This document shows, piece by piece, positions 21,959 to 31,487 of a stretch of 64,000 bases of DNA (its first letter is position 1; each line of letters opens with the position of its first letter). The notes below the pieces were generated by a model. That model was not told the origin of the DNA, ran no database searches, and saw only the letters and a program-made list of their open reading frames with translations. The stretch spans positions 85,394,286 through 85,458,285 of the forward strand of contig NC_053490.1 in assembly GCF_905171775.1 (NCBI RefSeq), given 5' to 3'. Source of the DNA: Rana temporaria (taxonomy: Eukaryota > Chordata > Amphibia > Anura > Ranidae). Position numbers and translations under genes: made by a program.

Positions 21959-23288
21959 AGCGATTGTAAACCTCAGACTTTAACCCACTTCCCATCCCAC
22001 CCATAGTCATATGACGACTAAAGGAGAGATCTCCAATCCTGGGCGGGCGTCATATGACGTCCTGGGCGGGCGTCATATGACGTCCTGGGCTTCCCAGCTG
22101 TCAAGGGGGTGCTTGGAAGTCGGTGCGCGTGCCTGCCGGCTGCGGGGCTCCCGTGATTGCATGTTAAACACAGCAGAACCGTGGATCTGTGTAAACACAC
22201 ACAGATCGAAGTACTGTCAGAGGAGGAGACGATGGTGTGTGCCCAGTACAGAGGAACACTGATCGTCTCCTCCCTTTGCGAGTCCCCTCCCCCTACAGTT
22301 AGAATCACTCCCTAGGTAACACTTACACAGCAATCAGTGCATTTTATAGCACTGATCGCAGTATAAATGAATGGTCCCAAAAACGTGTCAAAAGTGTCCG
22401 CCGCAATGTCAGTCAAAAAAAAAAAAAAGTCCATAAATTTACCCCCTTTTTTGCAGACGCTATAACTTTTGCACAAACCAATATATGCTTATTACGACTT
22501 TTTACCAAATATATGCAAGATACATATCGGCCTAAACGGAGGGGGAAAAAAAAAAAAAAAAAAAATTGTTGTTTTTTTAAACTGGGATATTATTGGAAAA
22601 AGTTAAAAATCGTTTTTCACTCTTGTTAATAGCGCAAAAAAAAAAAACAAGAACCACAGAGGTGATCAAATGCCACCAAAAGAAAGCTCTATTTGTGGGG
22701 AAAACATCACTTTATGTCACAATTTTATTTGGGTACAGTGTTACATGACCGTGCAATTGTCAAAGTGCAACATCGCTGAAAACAAAAAAAAATAAAAAAT
22801 TGGCCTGGGCAGGAAGGGGGTGAAAATGCCCTGTATTGACCTGGTTAAATATGAACAACGCATATCCCTCTATAGTGTGTACTTGCCGCAATTATGAGCA
22901 CTATGTGCAATTTCTGTCTGCTGCTTCCTTCCCCTTCCATCAGCACAAGTCACTTCTGACAGGTTTTCATGACAGAAAAAAAAAAAGTGACAGGGGAGGG
23001 ATCTCCAGCTGATTGACAGCCTCAGCATTGTTCCTGTGTGAAAGGGTGTGTCCCTTCCCTCCAATCAGCTGTCAGAGCTCTCCTAACTGAGCTCTGCAGT
23101 GTGTAATTTCATCTCTCCATCCCGTTTTACAAACCGCTCAGATAAGTTTTATAAATTCTGGACTTTGGATGTGGAGAAAAGACTGCAGATGTAGTTGTCC
23201 AACTACTGCTAGAGGATTGGTTTCATCTGTGTATCACCGGAGGCTGGCAACTTCACTGGGCATATGGAAGGGTTTACAACCACTTTAA
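21955..23288. mobile_element. T2-like TTAA element, hosting P3
   Basis: Inverted termini TTAAAGCGATTGTAAACC and GGTTTACAACCACTTTAA, similar to the ends of 7259-9395. Contains P3. Both terminal TTAAs are shared with neighbours. Confidence 0.75.
21980..22848 (-). mobile_element. TTAACC-ended repeat P3
   Basis: From TTAACCCACTTCCCATCCC to TGACCTGGTTAA. The conserved core (AGAGGTGATCAAATGCCACC, AAAGAAAGCTCTATTTGTGG) at about 22655-22700 is in reverse orientation relative to P1. Confidence 0.82.
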
Positions 23289-23369
23289 AGAGACGGTATT
23301 GCCCACCACGGCTAAAATTAGAAGCCATCAGCTACACGTACTGCAGCTGCTGACTTAATGGGACACTTA

Positions 23370-24987
23370 CAGTGCCTTGCGAAAGTATTCGGCCCCCTTG
23401 AACTTTGCGACCTTTTGCCACATTGCAGGCTTAAACATAAAGATATAAAACTATTTTTTTTTTGAAGAATCAACAAGTGGGACACAATCATGAAGTGGAA
23501 CGAAATTTATTGGATTTCAAACTTTAACAAATAAAAAATTGAAAAATTGGGCGTGCAAAATTATTCAGCCCCTTTACTTTCAGTGCAGCAAACTTTCTCC
23601 AGAAGTTTAGTGAGGATCTCTTAATGATCCAATGTTGACCTAAATGACTAATGATGATAAATAGAATCCACCGGTGTGTAATCAAGTCTCCGTATAAATG
23701 CACCAGCACCGTGATAGTCTCAGAGGTCCGTTTAAAGCGCAGAGAGCATCATGAAGAACAAGGAACACACCAGGCAGGTCCGAGATACTGTTGTGGAGAA
23801 GTTTAAAGCCGGATTTGGATACAAAAAGATTTCCCAAGCTTTAAACATCCCAAGGAGCACTGTGCAAGCGATAATATTGAAATGGAAGGAGTATCAGACC
23901 ACTGCAAATCTACGAAGACCTGGCCGTCCCTCTAAACTTTCAGCTCATACTAAGAGAAGACTGATCAGAGATGCAGCCAAGAGGCCCATGATCACTCTGG
24001 ATGAACTGCAGAGATCTACAGCTGAGGTGGGAGACTCTGTCCATAGGACAACAATCAGTCGTATACTACACAAATCTGGCCTTTATGGAAGAGTGGCAAG
24101 AAGAAAGCCATTTCTTAAAAGATATCCATAAAAAGTGTCGTTTAAAGTTTGCCACAAGCCACCTGGGAGACAGACCAAACATGTGGAAGAAGGTGCTCTG
24201 GTCAGATGAAACCAAAATCAAACTTTTTGGCAACAATGCAAAATGTTATGTTTGGCCTAAAAGCAACACAGCTCATCACCCTGAACACACCATCCCCACT
24301 GTGAAACATGGTGGTGGCAGAATCATGATTTGGGCCTGCTTTTTTTCAGCAGGGACAGGGAAGATGGTTAAAATTGATGGGAAGATGGATGGAGCCAAAT
24401 ACAGGACAATTCTGGAAGAAAACCTGATGGAGTCTGCAAAAGACCTGAGACTGGGACGGAGATTTGTCTTCCAACAAGACAATGATCCAAAACATAAAGC
24501 AAAATCTACAATGGAATGGTTCACAAATAAACATATCCAGGTGTTAGAATGGCCAAGTCAAAGTCCAGACCTGAATCCAATCGAGAATCTGTGGAAAGTA
24601 CTGAAAACTGCTGTTCACAAACGCTCTCCATCCAACCTCACTGAGCTCGAGCGGTTTTGCAAGGAGGAATGGGCAAAAATTTCAGTCTCTCGATGTGCAA
24701 AACTGATAGAGACATACCCCAAGCGACTTACAGCTGTAATCGCAGCAAAAGGTGGCGCTACAAAGTATTAAATTAAGGGGGCTGAATAATTTTGCACGCC
24801 CAATTTTTCCGTTTTTTATTAGTTAAAGTTTGAAATATCCAAAAAATTTCGTTCCACTTCATGATTGTGTCCCACTTGTTGTTGATTCTTCAAAGAAAAT
24901 TACAGTTTTATATCTTTATGTTTGAAGCCTGAAATGTGGCAAAAGGTCGCAAAGTTCAAGGGGGCCGAATACTTTCGCAAGGCACTG
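23370..24987 (+). mobile_element. Tc1-like transposon 2, near-intact
   Basis: A 1618-bp element. It begins CAGTGCCTTGCGAAAGTATT, ends AATACTTTCGCAAGGCACTG, and is flanked by TA (23368-23369, 24988-24989). The inverted terminal repeats are about 200 bp each and end near 23576 and 24776 with GGGCGTGCAAAATTATTCAG in inverted form. That is the long inverted-repeat architecture of vertebrate Tc1 elements. It encodes one transposase with a single visible frameshift. It interrupts an older FBb MITE in PAN3 intron 1. Confidence 0.95.
23751..24771 (+). pseudogene. Tc1 transposase, one frameshift
   Basis: A cut-and-paste transposase of about 340 residues in two overlapping frames. Frame A (23751-24131) starts MKNKEHTRQVRDTVVEKF and holds the paired-like helix-turn-helix DNA-binding region and the GRPSKL linker motif. 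Frame B, open from before 24001 and readable from about 24100 to 24771, holds the DDE domain. The catalytic triad is complete: Asp in VLWSDET (codon 24205), Asp in QQDNDPKH (24478), and Glu in NPIENLW (24583), with 34 residues between the last two (DD34E). It terminates at TKY-stop. A one-base change between about 24090 and 24131 breaks the frame, so this copy is not expected to make full-length protein, but it is otherwise well preserved and therefore young. Confidence 0.93.
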
Positions 24988-25277
24988 TACCTGTCCTGGA
25001 GTCCAGCAATGTCAGCAACACAGCCGTTTCCATCAAGATAACCCAGCAGTGTAGCATTACGGATTCACGCCGGTTCCTACTGCGCACACACGAGGCACCG
25101 CTGCGCTCTCCTACTGGGCCGAGAAGGAGGAGGGAGCCAAGCTGGGACGCAAGCAAAGACAGGCATCTGCTCCCCCCCAAAAGGTGCTAATGTGGCACTG
25201 GAGTCTGGAGGGGGGAGGAGACAAATGAGCGGCCGTTCTCCATCACAGGAAGGAGAGTTTTGTTTTGTTACACTTTT

Positions 25278-25540
25278 AGGCCTTGTTCACACCATTGTGC
25301 AGAGACGTCAGTTTTTCTGCACTCTGCAAGGTCACAAAAAAAATAAAAACAGTTCTCTACATGCCCTGTTCACACCACTGGTATCAAGTGAAGATTTTTT
25401 TTTCTCCATGGGGGAAAAACAAAAAAAACTGACATGACAGCAACATTGGTGTGAATAGGACACATAACGGACATGCATGAAACCTGATGTTGGTTTTCCT
25501 CATCAGTTTCCATGCACGTATGGTGTGAACGAGCCCTGAG
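25278..25540. mobile_element. MITE with GGCCTTGTTCACACC ends
   Basis: Left GGCCTTGTTCACACCATTG and right TATGGTGTGAACGAGCCC are inverted repeats. About 260 bp, no ORF. Confidence 0.65.
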
Positions 25541-25849
25541 GCTACTTTCACACCGAGGCGCTTTATAGGCGCGACAACGCTAAAAATGGCACCTCTCCTG
25601 TCACTCTAGGGTGAAAGCTCTCAGGCTTTCATCCTGGAGCAGTGCGCTTGCGAGACGATAAAAAGTCCTGCAAGCAGCATCTTTGGAGCACTTTAGGAGC
25701 AGTGTGTACACCACTCCTAAAGCACCCCTGCCCATTGAAAGCAATGCTTTGAACCAGAAAAGCGCCTCTAAAATGGTAAACACCGCAAAAAATAAAATAA
25801 AAAAGTGTTACAGCCTAGGCCCCCGCGCCTCAGTGTGAAAGTGCCCTAA
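25540..25849. mobile_element. MITE with GGCTACTTTCACACCGAGGC ends
   Basis: Left GGCTACTTTCACACCGAGGC and right GCCTCAGTGTGAAAGTGCCC are inverted repeats, directly adjoining the preceding MITE. Confidence 0.7.
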
Positions 25850-26380
25850 AATGTTACGGTTTTAGAGAACAGTTAAATCGGTGGGTTTAGTTCAACTTTG
25901 AAATTAAACTCATCGTTTACGCCACTCTCAAAAACAGTTACATTCCCGGCATGCCAAGAATAACTGTCAGAGCTGCATTGGCTTCCAACTGAACTGTCAC
26001 GCCATCATATGGTGTTCTAACCGACTATGTACACCACGGCAACTACAGAGCAAACAGAGGCCAAGATGGCAGCTTCCTTGGCTGTAAAGCAACGGGGGGT
26101 TTAGTTCTGCTTTAAAATGGCAAACCAGCTGGGATCCAAACACACAAGATGCCCTGACTGTCATTTACTGCAAAGATCTCTTCATGGCCTGGGAACACCT
26201 ACAGGAAACAGGAACTATTGTAGAGATACAGGTTATGGTGGAATTCTTCGTCCTCCATGAGCAGCAAGCAAAACGCCAATACACCAGTAAATGGAAACGG
26301 TGGATGGGCAACCTTCTTCCCATGAGGGGGCAGGGCCAGCTCTGCTTTTCTCACTACCCTCTGACCGGCTGGGCCTTACA
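25850..26380. other. diverged TTAA-type repeat and unassigned sequence
   Basis: GGTTTAGTTCTGCTTTAA at 26099-26116 is the inverted form of the 21367 terminus. The remainder shows nothing recognisable. Confidence 0.4.
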
Positions 26381-27460
26381 GGCCCCTCGTCCTCAGACCG
26401 CCAGCAGGCAGGGACCCCGCCCCCCCCTCTGACCGCCAGCAGCAGGCAGGCTGGGACCTGCAGTCCCCCCCCCCTCTCTCTCTGACCACCACCACCACCA
26501 GCAGCAGGCAGGCAGGCTGGGACCTGCAGTCCCCCCCCCTCCCTCTGACCACCAGCAGCAGGCAGGCTGGGACCTGCAGTCCCTCCCTCTGACCGCCAGC
26601 AGCAGGCAGGCTGGGACCTGCAGTACCCCCCCTCTGACCGCTAGCAGCAGGCAGGCTGGGACCTGCAGTCCCCCCCCCCCTCTCTCTCTGACCACCACCA
26701 CCACCACCAGCGGCAGGCAGGCTGGGACCTGCAGTCCCCCCCCTCCCTCTGACCACCAGCAGCAGGCAGGCTGGGACCTGCAGTCCCCCCCCCCCCTCCC
26801 TCTGACCGCCAGCAGCAGGCAGGCTGGGACCTGCAGTACCCCCCCTCTGACCGCTAGCAGCAGGCAGGCTGGGACCTGCAGTCCCCCCCCCTCTCCGACC
26901 ACCAGCAGCAGGCACCTGCAGTGCCCCCCCCCTCTCCGACCGCCAGCAGCAGGCAGGCTGGGACCTGCAGTCCCCCCCTCCCTCTGACCGCCAGCAGCAG
27001 GCAGGCTGGGACCTGCAGTCCCCCCCCCCCCTCCCTCTGACTGCCAGCAGCAGGCAGGCTGGGACCTGCAGTACCCCCCCTCTGACCGCTAGCAGCAGGC
27101 AGGCTGGGACCTGCAGTCCCCCCCCCTCTCCGACCACCAGCAGCAGCAGGCAGGCTGGGACCTGCAGTCCCCCCCTCCCTCTGACCGCCAGCAGCAGGCA
27201 GGCTGGGACCTGCACTTCCCCCTCCCTCTGACCACCAGCAGCAGGCTGGGACCTGCAGTCCCCCCGCCTCCCTCTGACCGCCAGCAGGCAGGCTGGGACC
27301 TGCAGTCCCCCCGCCTCCCTCTGACCGCCAGCAGGCAGGCTGGGACCTGCAGTCCCCTCTTCCCTCTGACCACCAGCAAGTAGGCTGGGACCTGCAGGTG
27401 CTCTCTCTTGGACCCAATAGGCCTTGCAGTCCTCTAAGCAGCAGGCAGGCTGGGACTTGC
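26381..27460 (-). repeat. GC-rich intronic minisatellite, about 20 units with higher-order structure
   Basis: About 20 tandem copies of a 43-65 bp unit. On the plus strand each unit reads roughly CAGT-C(6-13)-CTCTGAC-CNCCAGCAG-CAGGCAGGCTGGGACCTG. Unit types alternate in a recurring order (long CTCTCTCT plus ACC-trinucleotide type, ACCACC type, GCCAGC type, TACC plus GCTAGC type), giving a higher-order period of about 200 bp at 26460-26880, partly repeated to 27115. On the transcribed PAN3 sense (minus) strand it is a series of G runs of 5-13, 76 bp inside the exon 1 donor. Long open frames across it are artefacts of the repeat. Confidence 0.95.
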
Positions 27461-27535
27461 AGTCACTCTGGCCCACTAGGCCTCCTAGTAGGAGGTAGGT
27501 GTCCCCGTCTCACACACGGGGTAGGCCTGACTCAC

Positions 27536-27782
27536 CGTAGTCAGCAGTCATTCTCGCTCCGTCCAGGGCCCCAAGCTCCACCTTCTTGGCCCCAGGGGTG
27601 AGGACAACTGGAGGGGGGTAGGCGACCAGACTGTTGCCATGGAGTCCCAGGGGCTCCTCATGCAAGAACTGGCACTCGTCCCCGTAGAAGCACGTCTTAT
27701 CCTTGGCGTAGTAGCGGCAGAACTTCAGCTTCACCCCGGGAACCCCCAACGCCGAGGGGGCCGGGCTCAGTCCGCTGTTCAT
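27536..27782 (-). CDS. PAN3: PAN3 exon 1 (start codon and CCCH zinc finger)
   Basis: The minus-strand start ATG at 27782 has G at -3. It opens MNSGLSPAPSALGVPGVKLK followed by FCRYYAKDKTCFYGDECQFLH, the diagnostic N-terminus of PAN3. The zinc finger is C22-X8-C31-X5-C37-X3-H41, a CCCH type that binds RNA. The exon encodes 82 residues plus one base and ends at donor G|GTGAGT (27536/27535). That base joins exon 2 to make Val83. PAN3 dimerises and bridges PAN2 to poly(A) and PABP in cytoplasmic deadenylation. Compared with the mammalian proteins as I recall them, the Ala/Gly-rich linkers around the finger are very short here. The next exon is about 25 kb away. The gene reads leftward from the GC-rich segment on its right. 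Confidence 0.96.
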
Positions 27783-28200
27783 GGCCCGGGCCAGTACACC
27801 ATGGAGGGGAAGAACGGGGGGCCCCGTGTGGTAGGAAAGAAGGCCCGGGGCCTCAGGCCGGACTATGGGGGTGATGAGGAATCCTCCCCGCCCCCTCCTC
27901 TCCTCCTCCGTCTTCTTATTTTTCTCTCTCGGCTGTTTTCCTATTTTCCTCTTCCTGAGCCCGCTGACTTCTGCGCATGCGCGGCCCGGTGCAAGCTGGG
28001 AAATGACGGAGAGAGGCCTGTCAGTACCCGCCCGCCTGACGGAGCCTCATTTATCATGGCCGGTGTGTGTGCGGGGGGCCTTCCCCTCACCTGGGCCCGG
28101 GGAGGAGGGGAGGAGCTCCGAGGGGCCCACCGAGACGTCCACCTGCCTTTCACTCTCTGCGCTGACAGAAATGATTCTAGTTCGGGATGGAGAGGGTTAA
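27783..28200 (-). promoter_or_regulatory. PAN3: PAN3 promoter and 5' UTR region, CpG-rich
   Basis: GC- and CpG-rich sequence directly upstream of the PAN3 start codon, with no TATA box. It contains the palindrome TGCGCATGCGC at 27972-27982, matching the NRF1 (alpha-Pal) consensus, and several GGCCCGG and pyrimidine-rich GGAA/TTCC stretches. This is the usual make-up of a housekeeping, possibly bidirectional promoter. The start site cannot be placed from sequence alone. Confidence 0.75.
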
Positions 28201-28436
28201 CCCCCCCCCCCCCTCATGGTTCTCATAGGTGTGCACATCGATAGGCCTCATTCACACGTCTGGTATAACACGCCTAGTGCACTGAGGCGACGTCCACACC
28301 TGAGTACAGCGTCTCCGAGCGATTTTATGCGTCTTTGAGCTTTGCCTTTTTTTTTTATTAGTCAATAGAAAAAATATCATTTGTTGCTAGGTTTTTCAGC
28401 TTTTCCATCAGCTTTTAGTTCTTTCTTCTTTTTTTT
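28201..28436. other. unassigned intergenic sequence
   Basis: Starts with a C run of 14 at 28200-28213. Contains TTCACACG, as in the TTCACAC MITEs. Confidence 0.4.
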
Positions 28437-28696
28437 TTAACCACTTTAATGCCAGGCACTTTCCCGCCCAGGACAATTTTCAGCTCTCAGCTGTCACACT
28501 TTGAATGACAATTGCGCGGTCATGCTACACTGCACCCAAACCATTTTTTTTTGCATTTTGTTTACATAAATATAGCTTTCTTTTGGTGGTATTTCATCAC
28601 CTCTGCGGTTTTTATTTTTTTGCTAAACAAACTAAAAAAGAACAACAGTTTTTCTTTGTTTCAGTTAAAAAAAAATGTTTTCTCCTTCACTGGCAG

Positions 28697-28930
28697 CACT
28701 AATGGGCACTGAGGAGGATGGGCACTGATATGTAGAATTGATGGGCACTGATATGCAGCACTGATGGGCACCAATAGGTGGTACTGATATGCAGAACTGG
28801 TAGGTGGCACTGACTGGTGGCTATGATGGGCAGTACTGATTGGCACTGATGATGACATACTGACTGGTTTTACTGGTGGGCACTAATTAGCACTGATATG
28901 GGCACTGTCAGACTTTTTTATGAGGCACTG
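28697..28930. repeat. GGCACTGAT minisatellite in P4
   Basis: About a dozen imperfect copies of a 15-25 bp unit containing GGCACTGATGGGCACT or TGATATG variants. The same cargo occurs in P6 and P9. Confidence 0.85.
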
Positions 28931-28936
28931 ACTGGC

Positions 28937-29464
28937 TAAGGTGACCAGATTTATAATATGAAATCCGGGGACATATTTTTTTTTACTAGTAATGGCGGGA
29001 ATCAGTGACTCTCCGCCTTTCGCCGCCGCCTGCCTCAGAGCCTCTCAAGTCTCACTCTCCTGGCCCCGGCTACTACTCAGTGGGGAGCGGAGGAAGATCA
29101 CTCTACCAGGGTAGGCAAGGAGATAAGCAGGCAGGTGGCTGGCTGGGACTTGAGCCAAGGCAGAAGAACATGAGAGCGGAGCTGAATGGGCATGCACCCG
29201 AAACTGAAGAATTTTCCCTCCGCTCCGACCAGCGCATGATCATCAAAAAGGGTCTCGGATAATGGAAAAAAAATAGACCCCCCCCCCCCCCCTAAGCTAG
29301 TAGGAGCGGGGGTGTGTAATTCAGATTTTTTTTATTAATTTTGCACTGACTGTCTTTGAAATTGCCCCAGCCCCCCAAATCCAATCTGGGGACAGACTTG
29401 GTCCGGGGACAGTGTCCTCAATCCGGGGACTGTCCCCTGAAACCGGGGATGTCTGGTCACCCTA
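28937..29464. mobile_element. hAT element with TAAGGTGACCAGA ends, nested in P4
   Basis: The termini TAAGGTGACCAGA and GTCTGGTCACCCTA are inverted repeats, flanked by exact 8-bp duplications TGACTGGC (28929-28936 and 29465-29472). Non-coding. Confidence 0.92.
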
Positions 29465-29898
29465 TGACTGGCGGCTTATGGGCACTTTTTAGCAGCTGAT
29501 GGGCACATCTGATGGAGCTGTGCTAATTATCAGCACAGACCCCCCTCTGACAGGGGGAACCGCCGATCGGCTCTCCCTGTCAGCGCGAACCGAGAAATGC
29601 CGTTCACCGGCACTTCCTGGTTCACGCGATGATCAGCTGTGATTTGTCACAGCTGATCACATGGTAAGAAGCCTCTGTCAGAGGATCGGACACGCCGCAC
29701 TAGCGATTGCCGCGCTGCGCGCCAGCATGTTATCCTGCTGGAGGTCATATGACGCCCAGTCAGGATAACAGAACCACTTCCCGTCTGTCAATCTGCTAGA
29801 GGCCAGACGGGAAGTGGTTAATTATCATTCACTTATTATTTTTTTGTTTGGGTAAGGGGTTAAGCCTCATGTACACTGCTGCTGGTAAATGGACATTT

Positions 29899-31136
29899 AG
29901 GCCCCATGCACACGAGAAGCAAATGCAAACTCATATAAACACAAGTTTTCAAACGCAAAAACCGGCGTTTAAAACGCCCGTTTTTGCCGCAAATTTCGCG
30001 GCGTTTTACCGCGGTTGCGTTTATAAGCATTTGGTTAAGAAACATCATAAGACCCTCCCTAAGCTCAAAAAACAGTATTATTTAACCATTTCAGCTATTT
30101 TGTGAGACCAGAGCAGCTGAGAGAGCAGTTGTGAATTGTCCACTTGCCACGTCACCTGCCACAAGTTGTGGATTGTCCACGTCACCTGCCACAAGTTGTG
30201 GATTGTCCACTGGCCACGCCACCTGCCACGTCAACTGGCCACGTCACCTGCCACAAGTTGTGGATTGTCCACTGGCCACGTCACCTGGCCACGTCACCTA
30301 CCACAAGTTGTGGATTGTCCACTTGCCACGTCACCTGCCATGTCACCTGGCCACCCCACCTGCCACAAGTTGTGAATTGTCCACTGGCCACGTCACCTGC
30401 CGCAAGTTGTGGTTTGTCCACTTGCCATGTCACCTGCCACAAGTTGTGGATTGTCCACTGGCCACGTCACCTGCCACAAGTTGTGGATTGTCCACTGGCC
30501 ACGTCACCTGCCATGTCACCTGGCCACGTTACCTGCCACAAGTTGTGGATTGTCCACTTGCCATGTCACCTGGCTACGTCACCTGCCACGTCACCTGGCC
30601 ACATCACCTGCCACATCACCTACCACAAGTTGTGGATTGTACACTTGCCACGTCACCTGGCCATGTTACCTGCCACAAGTTGTGGATTGTCCACTGGCCA
30701 CGTCACCTACCACAAGTTGTGGATTGTCCACTTGCCACGTCACCTGGCCATGTCACCTGCCACAAGTTGTGGATTGTCCACAATGCAATGCAAGCAATTA
30801 CTTTTTTATGGTTTTTCATCATTTGCCATCATTTTTGAGATTTCTAATGTAAAAAAATAGGTCACCTTTAAAAACGGCTATAAACGAAATCGCGGCAAAA
30901 CGCCGGTACCGCGTTTTGCCGCGATTTGCGTCTAAAATGCGAAAGCTGAAAGCGTCTGAACCCAAAATTTGGGGTTTGGAAAAACGTCCCTAAACCCAAC
31001 TGCTTTGAAACGCCAAAAAACGTGATTGTGTGCATGGACACATAGGATAACATTAAATGTGTTCAGGGGCAGTTGAAAAAAATGCCCAAATGCCTCTGAA
31101 CTCGAGTTTAGCAGCGTCTCGTGTGCATGGGGCCTT
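29899..31136 (+). mobile_element. repeat E1 with AGGCCCCATGCACACG ends
   Basis: The left AGGCCCCATGCACACGAG and right CTCGTGTGCATGGGGCCT are inverted repeats. The interior has AAACGCC / GGCGTTT-rich arms (near 29957-30010 and 30870-30930) around a minisatellite. Homologous copies are E2 (36424) and E3 (38336). Confidence 0.8.
30131..30790. repeat. minisatellite, unit about 37 bp, in E1
   Basis: About 15-18 imperfect copies of a unit made of CCACGTCACCTGCCACAAG and TTGTGGATTGTCCACTGG, with some half-units. E3 holds about two units of the same sequence, so expansion occurred in this copy. Long open frames in all three plus frames are repeat artefacts. Confidence 0.93.
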
Positions 31137-31373
31137 AGGAGCAGTTAGGCATTTTTTTCAACTGCTCCTGAACTTTCCTCTATGTTATCTTATCAGTACA
31201 TGTACACATGATCGTTTATAGTTGTTTCTAGGCAGTTGTGTTTAGAGGCTTTTTCTTGAACCCCAAAAAATGCATTCAGAAGCTTTGTTTAGAGGCAGTT
31301 GAAGCGCCAAACGCAGCAAATCGCGTTTAGCAGCGTTTTGTTTATAGAGGTTTTTAATTAAAAAAAAACATTT
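31137..31373. other. E-type repeat fragment flanking DIRS
   Basis: Carries GAGGCAGTTGAA and CGTTTAGCAGCG motifs of the E family. It appears to continue at 35796 beyond the DIRS element, so DIRS inserted into it. Confidence 0.5.
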
Positions 31374-31487
31374 TTCCCAAGGCGTCTTTCAGCACAGCAC
31401 CTTGAGAGATAGCGACTCCTCCCTCTCCTTCAGGAAACACCTTCTTCCCAATTCTTTAAAGGGAGGCCCCCTCCCCAGAACACTAAT
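31374..31487 (+). repeat. DIRS left inverted terminal repeat
   Basis: Starts at or near TTCCCAAGGCGTCTTTCAGC and ends near AGAACACT at 31477-31484. The end is exact to within a few bases. Confidence 0.85.

Larger units (their letters stand above)
23285..25265. mobile_element. TTAA MITE (FBb type) split by Tc1-like transposon 2
   Basis: The left piece 23285-23369 (TTAAAGAGACGG..., GCAGCTGCTGACTTAATGGG) and the right piece from 24988 (CCTGTCCTGGAGTCCAGCAA) join across the Tc1 insertion as in the FBb copy at 13397. The right end is approximate. Confidence 0.6.
2594..27535 (-). other. PAN3: PAN3 intron 1, about 25 kb, repeat-filled
   Basis: Bounded by the exon 1 donor G|GTGAGT (27536/27535) and the exon 2 acceptor (2594). 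Nearly all recognisable content is mobile elements and tandem repeats, listed separately. No additional PAN3 exon was found inside it. Stretches not covered by a separate entry show no gene that I can support. Confidence 0.9.
28437..29821 (+). mobile_element. TTAACCACTT-ended repeat P4
   Basis: From TTAACCACTTTAATGCC to GGGAAGTGGTTAA. The core GGTGGTATTTCATCACCTCTGC is near 28585. Contains a GGCACTGATGGGC-type short tandem repeat (28697-28930) and a nested hAT element. Confidence 0.85.

Noticed and set aside
26376..27476. 366-codon minus-strand open frame, and overlapping frames of 187 and 169 codons
   Set aside because: They lie wholly in the tandem minisatellite. Several frames are open at once because the unit lacks stops, and the peptide is a repeat of SQPACCW-like segments.
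27639..28244. 201-codon plus-strand frame across PAN3 exon 1 and promoter
   Set aside because: Antisense shadow of PAN3 exon 1 in CpG-rich DNA. No homology recognised.
30131..30860. Open frames of 235, 238 and 147 codons on the plus strand
   Set aside because: Produced by the 37-bp minisatellite, open in all three frames. No protein-like composition.
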